Shown here: positions 33,217-40,221 of the stretch, piece by piece | Layout of the letters: each line of letters opens with the position of its first letter | Position numbering within the stretch: position 1 is the first letter of the stretch | Source: Brevibacillus gelatini | GTDB lineage: Bacteria > Bacillota > Bacilli > Brevibacillales > Brevibacillaceae | Assembly: GCF_003710935.1 (NCBI RefSeq) | Contig: NZ_RHHS01000013.1 | Coordinates: 1 to 64,000, forward strand | DNA: 64,000 nucleotides | Reading direction: 5' to 3' | The notes under the pieces: generated by a model | Database searches by the model: none | Told to the model about the DNA's origin: nothing | The model's input: only the letters and a program-made list of their open reading frames with translations | Made by a program: the position numbers and the translations under genes

Positions 33217-33784
33217 TAGTTTCCCCTCTTTCAAGTTTCTGTTTATATTCAAGAACTGCTCGAACATAGTTATTATCTATGTTTTTTCGTTTACTTGATC
33301 CCATCCCATAACGATAAGCTGTCAATACTCTCTTAGTCACCGTTCCTTCGTCATAACCTTCATTCAGATACTTCTTTCTGAGATAATTAACATACCATGC
33401 TGCCATTTTCGTTGAGTGGTAAGGATTAAATACATCTACATTTTTAATATTTGTTTGCTCACTAAGCCACTTAACCGTATTTCGTTTATTGATCTGAAAA
33501 AGTCCCATGCTGGAATTATCATACGAAACGGCTTTTGGATTAAATCTTGACTCTGTGTAAGCAATTGCCAACAATAGTTCAAAAGACAAGCCATACTTTT
33601 TAGATTCATCCCATATGTATTTCTGTACTTCTGAACTGAGGTTGATTTGATATGGTTTAAATGTATCTTCCTCTTGACTTGCCGCCACGACATCTTTCTT
33701 GACTTGCATCACCACAATCTGATCGGTGATATGATATACTGGAGCATTCGCTTGTAATGCGAATGCAAGCAAGAAAAACTGTAC
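33209..33784 (-). CDS. Secreted lytic transglycosylase (SLT domain)
   Basis: 191 residues. The first 20 (MVQFFLLAFALQANA) are a signal peptide and the frame is open upstream but AAAGGAGG marks 33784 as start. The SLT domain has the catalytic Glu in AIAYTESRFNPKAVS (about 85-99) followed by SSMGLFQIN (about 103) and a YGMGSS segment. It would cut peptidoglycan, for entry or conjugation-like transfer. This is the only virion- or wall-related gene in the window. Confidence 0.85.
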   Translation of the reverse strand, partial: VQFFLLAFALQANAPVYHITDQIVVMQVKKDVVAASQEEDTFKPYQINLSSEVQKYIWDESKKYGLSFELLLAIAYTESRFNPKAVSYDNSSMGLFQINKRNTVKWLSEQTNIKNVDVFNPYHSTKMAAWYVNYLRKKYLNEGYDEGTVTKRVLTAYRYGMGSSKRKNIDNNYVRAVLEYKQKLERGETNE

Positions 33785-33807
33785 CATCTCGTCCTCCTTT
33801 CTATTGA

Positions 33808-33852
33808 ACCATAACATTTTAATTAATGATTGTCTACTATTTATTTTTATTC
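33808..33852 (-). promoter_or_regulatory. Sigma-A promoter with A-rich box
   Basis: TAGACA (33831-33836), 17 bases, TATGGT (33808-33813). Immediately upstream is AATAAAAATAAATAG, the block also found at 63571 with identical spacing to TAGACA. It drives the transglycosylase gene with a short leader. Confidence 0.72.
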
Positions 33853-33935
33853 TCTTTAATATATTGTGAGATTTCACCTGCTTTCCCCACCATGCCAATT
33901 ACGAAATTTTTATTATTAGATGTGATGATTTTCAT
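33837..33935 (-). CDS. Possible small protein, 32 aa
   Basis: Starts MKIITSNNKNFVIGMV after AAGGAGTG inside the end of the next upstream gene, ends in a basic NKNK tail. The last codons are the A-rich promoter box, so either the gene or the promoter box, or both, use this DNA. The ribosome binding site is good, which favours a real gene. Confidence 0.45.
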   Translation of the reverse strand: MKIITSNNKNFVIGMVGKAGEISQYIKENKNK

Positions 33936-34230
33936 CTAATGTCACTCCTTCCACAATATCATTGATTAATGCTTGGATTAATTGATATACACGTACAACT
34001 TCCCAGTCAAATTCTCCTGCAACCTGAATATTGTATGTATCTTTTTGTCGTGAAATTAAGATTTCAATTTTCCCATCTGATTCATCGTTAAAAAATAAGA
34101 TAACACCATTGTCTACTGCTCTAATCCCATAACCATCCAATAGATATGTTCTTTTAATTCTATTTTTAATTTTATTTAGAATATCTTCGCAAAATTTATA
34201 GTGAATCCATATTGTAAGTTTGTTATCCAC
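33916..34230 (-). CDS. Unknown protein, about 104 aa
   Basis: Start GTG at 34230 is 10 bases after GGAGG; the frame remains open to 34317 and overlaps the upstream gene. A beta-rich protein with a Trp-rich N-terminus (DNKLTIWIHYKFCEDIL) and strands through IEILISRQ. Ends EGVTLDENHHI. Not recognised. Confidence 0.5.
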   Translation of the reverse strand: MDNKLTIWIHYKFCEDILNKIKNRIKRTYLLDGYGIRAVDNGVILFFNDESDGKIEILISRQKDTYNIQVAGEFDWEVVRVYQLIQALINDIVEGVTLDENHHI

Positions 34231-34271
34231 TTCCTGTATTCCTCCGATTATTATATTATTTTTATATAAAG

Positions 34272-34664
34272 CTACAATTTGATTAGATTTTCTCGGGCAA
34301 TTGTAATGCCGTGACAAACACCTTGGTAGTAATTTTTTTCTGCACTATTCTGCGAAAGTAAAAAACGCTTTTCATAGTTGTCATACAGTTCTTGAAGTTT
34401 CTCTTCTGGTGTCAATTCGATTTCATATCCATTGATTAATGCTGTATAGTAAACATTAGGATTATCTTTCATAAAAATATATAATCTACTAACTATATCA
34501 TGAATATCTGCTTTTTGTTCCTTCGGCAAATCGTCAAAACCAACAACTGTTTCCCCTGAAAGTTCGTAAAATACTTTGTTAAATAGATATTTTTCATGAG
34601 TAACCATTTTTCGCATAAGCTTAAGATCGTTTGCAATTTTTTTAGGTAGTTTTACTTTTACCAT
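34272..34664 (-). CDS. Unknown helical protein, 130 aa
   Basis: AAAGGAG lies six bases before the ATG, and the plus-strand heptamer TATGTAT overlaps the start codon. Mostly helical with basic N-terminal VKLPKKIANDLKLMRKMV. Not recognised. Confidence 0.55.
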   Translation of the reverse strand: MVKVKLPKKIANDLKLMRKMVTHEKYLFNKVFYELSGETVVGFDDLPKEQKADIHDIVSRLYIFMKDNPNVYYTALINGYEIELTPEEKLQELYDNYEKRFLLSQNSAEKNYYQGVCHGITIARENLIKL

Positions 34665-34698
34665 ATGTATCTCCTTTACTTTAAGAATTTGATTTTAT

Positions 34699-34881
34699 TC
34701 AAAAAACAATCTGTTTTACTAACATGAATTTCTTTAAATCATCCAACTGTTCTTTATCCAACCGGATCTCAACTACCTTATCATCACCCCTAAGAAGTAA
34801 CGTGCATTCGAAATAACTATCTTGAATAAAGTCCAGTTCTAAGTTCTCATCAAAAGTGAAATCAATCGTTGCATTGACCAA
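34699..34881 (-). CDS. Small protein, 60 aa
   Basis: The TTG at 34881 follows AAAGGGG and is preferred; the frame is open to 34920. The start reads VNATIDFTFDENLELDF, and the protein is beta-rich. Function unknown. Confidence 0.5.
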   Translation of the reverse strand: MVNATIDFTFDENLELDFIQDSYFECTLLLRGDDKVVEIRLDKEQLDDLKKFMLVKQIVF

Positions 34882-34925
34882 TATAGCCACCCCTTTAATA
34901 ATTTTCAATAAAATCGACATTTGAT

Positions 34926-35297
34926 CTAGTTTTTAATTCTCCATTCGCCCTCAAAAATCTTTCTCCATGTCAATTTTTCATCTAAATTCTTTGAGTTAAA
35001 TGCAACAATCTTATCATCAATTTCTAACTCGATTTCACCACCAAAATTTAGCCAATCATATGCTTGTTTAAAATAGACGTAAGTGTATTCAGGCAAATTA
35101 ATATAACTCCAGTCATAAAGTTTTAAAGTCTGTATGTCAGCATCAAATTTCTCTGTTGGAAACCCATCATATTCGCAATAATATAAATTGCCATTGAACC
35201 ATCTTATATAAACTTCTTGAACATACTCATTATCTTTTGCTATGCCTTCAAGCATCTGATGTTTTTGTAGATTGCTCAATGCCTCCCAAATATTCAT
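34926..35297 (-). CDS. Unknown protein, 123 aa
   Basis: Acidic, Trp and Tyr-rich (MNIWEALSNLQKHQMLEGI). It resembles small phage proteins with an alpha-beta fold; two halves are separated by YDWSYINLPEYTY. GGAGAAG precedes the ATG. Not recognised. Confidence 0.55.
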   Translation of the reverse strand: MNIWEALSNLQKHQMLEGIAKDNEYVQEVYIRWFNGNLYYCEYDGFPTEKFDADIQTLKLYDWSYINLPEYTYVYFKQAYDWLNFGGEIELEIDDKIVAFNSKNLDEKLTWRKIFEGEWRIKN

Positions 35298-35323
35298 ATA
35301 TCTTCTCCTTTTTAATAAAAATG

Positions 35324-35494
35324 TTATTTCATTCTGATTTCTCTTATTTTTAGGTCGTATATAACCTCATAAATACAGTCGCAGCTTTCACATTGTCGTA
35401 TTTCTTTCCCTAACCAGTCATTGACACTGTATGTATCTTCACTTTTACATCTTGGACACAATAGTTCATCCAGTTCGATTTGCCCTTCCTGCAT
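35324..35494 (-). CDS. Zinc-ribbon protein, 56 aa
   Basis: Contains CPRCKSEDTYSV and CESCDCIYEV, two CxxC knuckles forming a zinc ribbon. Start at 35494 after AGGTG. The plus-strand heptamer encodes the Asp-Thr-Tyr within it. Function unknown. Confidence 0.6.
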   Translation of the reverse strand: MQEGQIELDELLCPRCKSEDTYSVNDWLGKEIRQCESCDCIYEVIYDLKIREIRMK

Positions 35495-35525
35495 GTCATC
35501 ACCTATTTCCATTGAAAGACTTGTT

Positions 35526-35777
35526 TTATCTAAATATCCTATCTAAATACCTATTATTTAATTCATCAATATCATTGTTGATTTTCTTAATTTTTTCATT
35601 GCTATTTTCCCAGTCACTTAAAAATTTGTTTATTATATATCTTAATTCTTCTAATTCTCTAATTGCTTGGTTAAATAATCCATATAACTCATCACTAATC
35701 GGAGGGATATTTTTAGATTCATCTCCAGCATGGAGAATATCTAAACATTCTTTGCAAAGCTTTAAATCCACACCCAT
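35526..35777 (-). CDS. Unknown helical protein, 83 aa
   Basis: Begins MGVDLKLCKECLDILHAG, with CKEC and a Cys-containing helix and a long C-terminal helix with heptads. Start is uncertain by a few codons. Not recognised. Confidence 0.5.
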   Translation of the reverse strand: MGVDLKLCKECLDILHAGDESKNIPPISDELYGLFNQAIRELEELRYIINKFLSDWENSNEKIKKINNDIDELNNRYLDRIFR

Positions 35778-35819
35778 AATAAGCACTGCCTTTCCAATCA
35801 AATTTGAGTTTTAAAGGCT

Positions 35820-36035
35820 TTATGTAGTTTGCAATCCCCAAAAACTCAATTCCGGTTTTGGTGTTGGGTCATCATCAATTACAATACAATCATCCTCATG
35901 AACAGCATAATCTTCTCTACTTGTAGATTTCACCCAATACCAGCCGTTAGGAGATTTTTGACCATCAATGACAAAGTACTCTTTGTCCACTTCTTTTTTA
36001 TACCAATCATTACCGTTGATAATTTTTATTTTCAA
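35820..36035 (-). CDS. Unknown small protein, 71 aa
   Basis: Beta-rich protein with IINGNDWYKKEVDKEYFVI and GWYWVKSTSREDYAVHED, resembling the short SH3-like proteins of phages. GGAGAA precedes the ATG. Not recognised. Confidence 0.55.
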   Translation of the reverse strand: MKIKIINGNDWYKKEVDKEYFVIDGQKSPNGWYWVKSTSREDYAVHEDDCIVIDDDPTPKPELSFWGLQTT

Positions 36036-36108
36036 GGCAATTCTCCTTTCTAAATCAAATTGAGTTTTATAAGGTTATATTTGATTACTCCTCGAATCGG
36101 TCTAAGTA

Positions 36109-36342
36109 TTATTCAATCAACTTATAACTATATCTAATTGCCAATCCATGTACGTGGTTTAAACGATTCTGTAACTTTTCATTTTCGTAGTAATGTATAT
36201 CTCTCGCTTTAATGGCACTTTCCAAAGACTCTATAAGCCAGTCAACATCTGAAAATAATTCAGTAGTTTCTACGTCTTTTGTTAAATCATAACCCTTCCC
36301 AGTTTCCGAAAGACGATCTTTAATTTTCTTCAATCTGTCCAT
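36109..36342 (-). CDS. Unknown helical protein, 77 aa
   Basis: Coiled-coil-rich, beginning MDRLKKIKDRLSETGKGYDL and ending with a helix. AGGAGG precedes the ATG.  Not recognised. Confidence 0.55.
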   Translation of the reverse strand: MDRLKKIKDRLSETGKGYDLTKDVETTELFSDVDWLIESLESAIKARDIHYYENEKLQNRLNHVHGLAIRYSYKLIE

Positions 36343-36379
36343 TTGTGCCTCCTCTATACAAAACCTAATGCAATGTTGG

Positions 36380-36508
36380 TTTCATTCGGTTTTATTGTCC
36401 GTCATTCCACTATTCTTTATATTCTGGCAGTGTTTCTTTAAGAGTTTGAATGATATGTGGAACTGGATCACTAGTGGAACGGATATGAATATCAATTTCC
36501 TGTAGTGC
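36380..36508 (-). other. Coherent frame without a normal start
   Basis: A frame reading EIDIHIRSTSDPVPHIIQT then LKETLPEYKE and stop at about 36412 lacks ATG, GTG or TTG with a ribosome binding site; only ATT codons follow the nearby AGGAA. It looks like real protein sequence, so it may be a decayed gene fragment or a gene with a rare start. Confidence 0.3.
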
Positions 36509-36509
36509 T

Positions 36510-36532
36510 TAGGAGCGAGATTGTCGCTCCTA
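36510..36532. repeat. 9-bp inverted repeat
   Basis: TAGGAGCGA / TCGCTCCTA with a 5-base loop, at the stop codon of the 86-aa gene. No T-run follows on the minus strand, so it is an mRNA end-stabilising or processing hairpin rather than a classical terminator. Confidence 0.55.
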
Positions 36533-36790
36533 GTGACTTCCACCGTTCAAATAAGTGTCAAACTCAGCCTTTGTCTTGCCTGTTATTTCTTTATAGGCAT
36601 CATCGATTGTAACGGTATCTGAATATAAGGTGGCACCGTTGAATTGACCACAAGCTAGGATGCCTTCGTTTTTATAAGACAGGAGTTCTTCTACCGCTTC
36701 GTCTATGGAAGAGCCCAGTAGGAATTTAATCTCTTTATACTGTTTAACCAAATGACATTCCTCCTTTATTCTCTCAGCGACAACATTCAA
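36530..36790 (-). CDS. Unknown protein, 86 aa
   Basis: An acidic alpha-beta protein with LGSSIDEAVEELLSYK and FNGATLYSDTVTID. The site GGAGG precedes the ATG. Function unknown. Confidence 0.55.
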   Translation of the reverse strand: MNVVAERIKEECHLVKQYKEIKFLLGSSIDEAVEELLSYKNEGILACGQFNGATLYSDTVTIDDAYKEITGKTKAEFDTYLNGGSH

Positions 36791-36823
36791 ATCCCCACTT
36801 TACTTAATACACAGTTTGATAAA

Positions 36824-37024
36824 TTATACAGTGGTAATTAGCTCTTGTTCATCATCATCAACTACAGCTACCCATACTACGGTTTTCATCTTCTTGCCAC
36901 ACTTGCAATTCCACTCTTCGAAAAACCCTTTATTCTCCTTTACAGCTTCTTCGGGTTCATAATCGGTGTAATCCACATGGTTATACTCGTTGCATTTCGG
37001 GCAAGGAAAAGACAATATTGGCAT
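36824..37024 (-). CDS. Zinc-ribbon protein, 66 aa
   Basis: Start at 37024 after GGAGG. Carries FPCPKCNEYNHVDY and WNCKCGKKMK, a four-cysteine zinc ribbon, then a beta strand. Likely nucleic-acid binding. Family unknown. Confidence 0.6.
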   Translation of the reverse strand: MPILSFPCPKCNEYNHVDYTDYEPEEAVKENKGFFEEWNCKCGKKMKTVVWVAVVDDDEQELITTV

Positions 37025-37086
37025 ATTTAATACCTCCTGATTTTTCAATTTGAGCATTCTGGATAGATCGGCTCTATCCAGACTAA

Positions 37087-37200
37087 CTATTGTGATAAGA
37101 CCTCTTTTTTCATGCAGTCAGGGCATTTAGGTTGTGGTCTGTGTAAATCATCTTCATAAGGGTTTCCGCAATCCCCACAGCCCCATAGAGTTTTTGCCAT
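37087..37200 (-). CDS. Small zinc-ribbon protein, 37 aa
   Basis: Starts MAKTLWGCGDCGNPYEDDL after CGGAGGG, with CGDCG and CPDCM knuckles. It ends EVLSQ, as does the next upstream gene (37221-37403), and the DNA of the two tails is similar, which suggests a local duplication. Confidence 0.65.
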   Translation of the reverse strand: MAKTLWGCGDCGNPYEDDLHRPQPKCPDCMKKEVLSQ

Positions 37201-37220
37201 ATACCAACCCTCCGTCCTAA

Positions 37221-37403
37221 CTATTGAGATAACACTTCAAGTTCAGCTTTCAGATGTTTAACGCAATCTTTCATCGAGTGACTGATGTAACATCCCTTTT
37301 TGTAGTATTTCAGGTAGTTTTCAACCACCTGATCGACCGTGTAAGTGTAGTCTCTCTTGGCAATAAATCTCTCCACGTTCTGCCGAGCCTGTTCTTTATC
37401 CAT
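37221..37403 (-). CDS. Unknown small helical protein, 60 aa
   Basis: Start at 37403 after AGGAGG. Begins MDKEQARQNVERFIAKRDYT; helical and ends AELEVLSQ, sharing the EVLSQ tail with the zinc-ribbon protein just downstream. Function unknown. Confidence 0.55.
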   Translation of the reverse strand: MDKEQARQNVERFIAKRDYTYTVDQVVENYLKYYKKGCYISHSMKDCVKHLKAELEVLSQ

Positions 37404-37468
37404 CCGTCTTTCCTCCTTACACATTTTGTTAAGACCTAATGAAACATCTCTTTTATCTCCTTATGTAT

Positions 37469-37486
37469 CCCACTTACTTAAGTGGG
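37469..37486. repeat. 8-bp hairpin after resolvase remnant
   Basis: CCCACTTA and TAAGTGGG with a 2-base spacer, at the end of the broken resolvase gene. Possibly its terminator. Confidence 0.4.
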
Positions 37487-37491
37487 CAAAT

Positions 37492-37771
37492 CTATTCAAT
37501 CGCATCTAAAATTAAAAGAGTCGTTTTCTTCTGGTTAATTTTATCAACAACTCCCTTAATCTCAATAGCATCTCTCCCCAGCCGATATATCAACCAATTT
37601 ATCTCCTTCTTGAAGACTATTGATTAATTCGTTTAACTTTGGTCTATTTGTTGCTGTTTCAATTGAAAATTCTTCAACAATCTCAATTGCTTTATTATCC
37701 TTCAAGTATTTGTGTTGAATTTCTAAGCTTTGGCGATTGTTAGCGGAACATCAAGCGCAACCATAAATCAT
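37492..37771 (-). pseudogene. Broken small serine resolvase
   Basis: Reading leftward from ATG at 37771 gives IYGCA, a TGA at codon 7 in place of Arg of the YxRVS motif, then CSANNRQSLEIQHKYLKD and EGDKLV. Then one frameshift is needed to read xDRLGRDAIEIKGVVDKI and KKTTLLILDAIE to stop at 37492. The YxRVS and DRLGR marks and the length match the catalytic domain of small serine recombinases. Two lesions make it non-functional. Confidence 0.7.
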
Positions 37772-37794
37772 ATAGTTTCACATCTGCCCTTCTA

Positions 37795-38151
37795 TTAATT
37801 TTTAAATACTGGGTAAGAAATGTATGACATATCTGCAATCCCATATTTTTTATTCAACATCTTAAGATCATGTTGCATTTGAAGTTCTTTAATTTGCGAG
37901 TCGTTTTTATGTTTTCGTCTAAACCTCTCCAACTCATCTTCTTTGGTTTTTAACAAATGGCTATATATCCATGCGTATTCTTCGCGCAATTTCTGTTCTT
38001 CCTTGGCTGTATCGCAAAGACAATAATAGTCGTTTTCCTCAGCAAAATTAACGTGCTTCCTTGCTTTTTCTAAGCAATATACACAAAATACTTCTCCGCC
38101 AATATTAATGGTTTGAGTTATAGGTCTTATAATAACTCTCTTAAAGTCCAT
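37795..38151 (-). CDS. Unknown protein with CxxC, 118 aa
   Basis: Start at 38151 after AGGAGG. Contains VFCVYCLEKA and YYCLCDTAKEEQK (two cysteine pairs) followed by a basic coiled-coil helix (EDELERFRRKHKND). Could be a zinc-binding DNA-associated protein. Not recognised. Confidence 0.55.
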   Translation of the reverse strand: MDFKRVIIRPITQTINIGGEVFCVYCLEKARKHVNFAEENDYYCLCDTAKEEQKLREEYAWIYSHLLKTKEDELERFRRKHKNDSQIKELQMQHDLKMLNKKYGIADMSYISYPVFKN

Positions 38152-38225
38152 TATATTTAACCTCCTAAATAAGCCCATTAAACAATACTATTTATATTAT
38201 TATTTACTCATTTGTTGTCATTAAT

Positions 38226-38480
38226 CTAGTTCCTTGTTTTAATTTTATTTCTTATGAGCCTTATAAGCGCAATTATCATAAACAGCATAACAAGTAATAC
38301 AAAAGCTCCAATAACTGCACCCATTGAAATTCCCATGTCCCACCCTGTAATAATAGAGACAATGTATGATAATAGAGATACAATTAGATAAAACAACCAA
38401 AACCAAGGACTACACAAAGAATTCCAAAATTCTTTGATGCTACGCTTGATCTCTTTTCGTGCTAACAAGAAGTTCCCCAC
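38226..38480 (-). CDS. Small membrane protein, 84 aa
   Basis: Two hydrophobic segments at about 25-45 and 52-73 with a basic C-terminal tail (LIRLIRNKIKTRN). It starts MGNFLLARKEIKRSIKEF, an amphipathic basic helix. Likely an inner-membrane protein with a regulatory or lysis-like role, unproven. Confidence 0.6.
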   Translation of the reverse strand: MGNFLLARKEIKRSIKEFWNSLCSPWFWLFYLIVSLLSYIVSIITGWDMGISMGAVIGAFVLLVMLFMIIALIRLIRNKIKTRN

Positions 38481-38489
38481 CCATATGTT

Positions 38490-38675
38490 TTAATACTCTA
38501 CACAATCTTCTACAGGAAGCCATGTTTCATAACCATCATCAAACCTCAATCTAAGACTACTACCTTTAATATTAATGATTTCACCAACTCGACCATAAAG
38601 CTGTCTTTTGTCGGTGTCAAAACTTGTTGAAATTACCTCAGCCCGATCTCCTACTTGATAATCATTAAAATACAT
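38490..38675 (-). CDS. Small SH3-like protein, 61 aa
   Basis: Begins MYFNDYQVGDRAEVISTSFD, beta-rich with RVGEIINIKGSSLRLRFDDGYE; this plan fits small SH3-like proteins used in phages. AAAGGAG precedes the ATG. Confidence 0.55.
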   Translation of the reverse strand: MYFNDYQVGDRAEVISTSFDTDKRQLYGRVGEIINIKGSSLRLRFDDGYETWLPVEDCVEY

Positions 38676-38692
38676 ATAACTTTTCTCCTTTC

Positions 38693-38917
38693 TTATGCCC
38701 AGCAGTGGACATCATCATAATTTACTTCAAATTCTTCGCCAAACTCTTTTTCATCATCCCAGTCGTAAAACTGAACGGTCAACACTCGTCCTTCATCATA
38801 CTTGACAATAAAGTTGTCTTTGCTTTTAGTCCAACCTTCTGGAATTTCAACTCCTGCACGTTGAATTGCCTTCATCATTGAATTTTCACATGGAAACTCT
38901 GCAACGTAACCCTCCAA
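38693..38917 (-). CDS. Unknown protein, 74 aa, start unclear
   Basis: TTG at 38917 has no ribosome binding site. A perfect AAGGAGG lies further upstream (38949-38955), seven bases before an in-frame ATA at 38941, which would extend the protein by eight residues (IRGIDRRN). Either ATA is a rare start or the true start is different. The protein is acidic with FYDWDDEKEFGEEFE. Confidence 0.5.
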   Translation of the reverse strand: MEGYVAEFPCENSMMKAIQRAGVEIPEGWTKSKDNFIVKYDEGRVLTVQFYDWDDEKEFGEEFEVNYDDVHCWA

Positions 38918-39021
38918 ATTACGTCTGTCAATTCCACGTATTACAATTCCTCCTTAGTTTTGGTTAATTTTATTTTTATATTTTAATTTTTATTTCTTTA
39001 AAATCAAATCAAATATCCATT

Positions 39022-39810
39022 TTATTGTAAATCTTTAAGCAACTTTTGATCAGTTAATTCATCATATGTGCTTTCAATGCGTTTATTTGCAATCTCTATG
39101 TATTTTGTTTCCGTTTCAAATCCAATAAACTTACGTCCTGTTTTTAATGCAGCTACTGCGGTGGTTCCAGATCCCATACAATTGTCTAAGACAATCTCAT
39201 TTTCGTTAGTATATGTTCGAATAAGATATTCAAATAGAGCTACAGGCTTCTGTGTAGGATGTTGTTTTTCTGCTCTATTCGCATTACTGAATTGAATAAG
39301 ATTCTTTGGGTAATATTCATTGTTCACTGATTCCACGCTATGAAAGTCACCATAATTTTCAGTGCCATTGCCTTTAATATATCCACCTTTTTTGCGAGGT
39401 TTACCTCTTACTTCCATCTGAGGATTATACGTGCATTGTTTTTTATAAAATACAACGATATCCTCAGTAACTCGAAGTGGTTGCTTTTTAGCATTTAAAA
39501 ATCCTGATGGATTCGCTTTATCCCATGTCCATGTGTATTTGAACCATTTCCTGTTGCTGTTAATCAAGTCACTAGTAAATGGTTGAGATGCAGTCAGTAC
39601 AATTGCACCATTGTCCTTAATGATTCGCTCGTATTGTTCCCACAGTTTATCCAACGGAATTACAGAATCCCATTTATTTTGCGTTGTACCATAAGGTAAA
39701 TCACAAAGGATCATATCAATATCGCCATCAGGAATTAGCTTCATACCTTCTAAACAATCCATTTGGTAAATGCGATTCAATTCAAGACTTCCTAGTAGTT
39801 CTTTATCCAA
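39022..39810 (-). CDS. DNA methyltransferase, beta class (second copy)
   Basis: 262 residues, related to the enzyme at 31183. The catalytic motif DLPYG (about 34) precedes DNCMGSGTTAVAAL (about 215). Both share the FNAKK/FLNAKKQPL block and a DLINSNRKWFKYTWTWDK region, but differ in the target-recognition segment (residues 110-180), so they probably methylate different sequences. Confidence 0.9.
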   Translation of the reverse strand: MDKELLGSLELNRIYQMDCLEGMKLIPDGDIDMILCDLPYGTTQNKWDSVIPLDKLWEQYERIIKDNGAIVLTASQPFTSDLINSNRKWFKYTWTWDKANPSGFLNAKKQPLRVTEDIVVFYKKQCTYNPQMEVRGKPRKKGGYIKGNGTENYGDFHSVESVNNEYYPKNLIQFSNANRAEKQHPTQKPVALFEYLIRTYTNENEIVLDNCMGSGTTAVAALKTGRKFIGFETETKYIEIANKRIESTYDELTDQKLLKDLQ

Positions 39811-39822
39811 CTTATTTCCCCC

Positions 39823-39933
39823 TTACAATTTGCAATTTCCCTTATATGTTTTGATTAACTTATTGATATAGTTACGATCAATACGCTTTTCTCTCCACCA
39901 ATCAAAGTCATGCTTTAGCAATTGTGACTCCAT
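39823..39933 (-). CDS. Possible small protein, 36 aa
   Basis: Begins MESQLLKHDFDWWREKRIDR and reads coherently to TAA. No ribosome binding site is seen before ATG; an in-frame TTG seven codons upstream is the alternative. Found in the 410-base gap before the polymerase. Function unknown. Confidence 0.35.
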   Translation of the reverse strand: MESQLLKHDFDWWREKRIDRNYINKLIKTYKGNCKL

Positions 39934-39992
39934 TTTATTCTTTGGGCGCAAAACCGACCACTACATTTTCTAAATGAAATACCTTTTTAATT

Positions 39993-40145
39993 TTATTTGC
40001 TATACAACCGATGACTCCGTGACACATTCTGTATAGTTTCCATAAGTACTTCTTTAAAATCTGGCTGCTGATCTCGTGTCTTTGTGTTACTGTAGTATGT
40101 ATTGGATTTACGTTCTTGATGGAGTGATTTCGTATCTACTTTCAT
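39993..40145 (-). CDS. Small basic protein, 50 aa
   Basis: Starts MKVDTKSLHQERKSNTYY at the second of two ATG codons, five bases after GGAGGG. It contains the strand-biased heptamer in the Asn-Thr-Tyr frame. Its own promoter at 40179-40207 lies upstream. Basic, hydrophilic, no recognised family. Confidence 0.6.
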   Translation of the reverse strand: MKVDTKSLHQERKSNTYYSNTKTRDQQPDFKEVLMETIQNVSRSHRLYSK

Positions 40146-40178
40146 CATGACCCTCCTCTCTGTTTTCCTCTTGTTTTT

Positions 40179-40220
40179 AATTTACCATATATTTTTAGTT
40201 ATTACAACATATTTTTGGTT
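40179..40220 (-). promoter_or_regulatory. Promoter at end of DnaE gene
   Basis: TTGTAA (40202-40207), 17 bases, TAAATT (40179-40184) with a TG extension. Two copies of a block reading AATAACxAAAAATAT lie 20 bases apart just upstream, the first reaching into the DnaE stop codon. It feeds the small gene at 39993 and perhaps genes beyond. Confidence 0.5.
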
Positions 40221-40221
40221 A

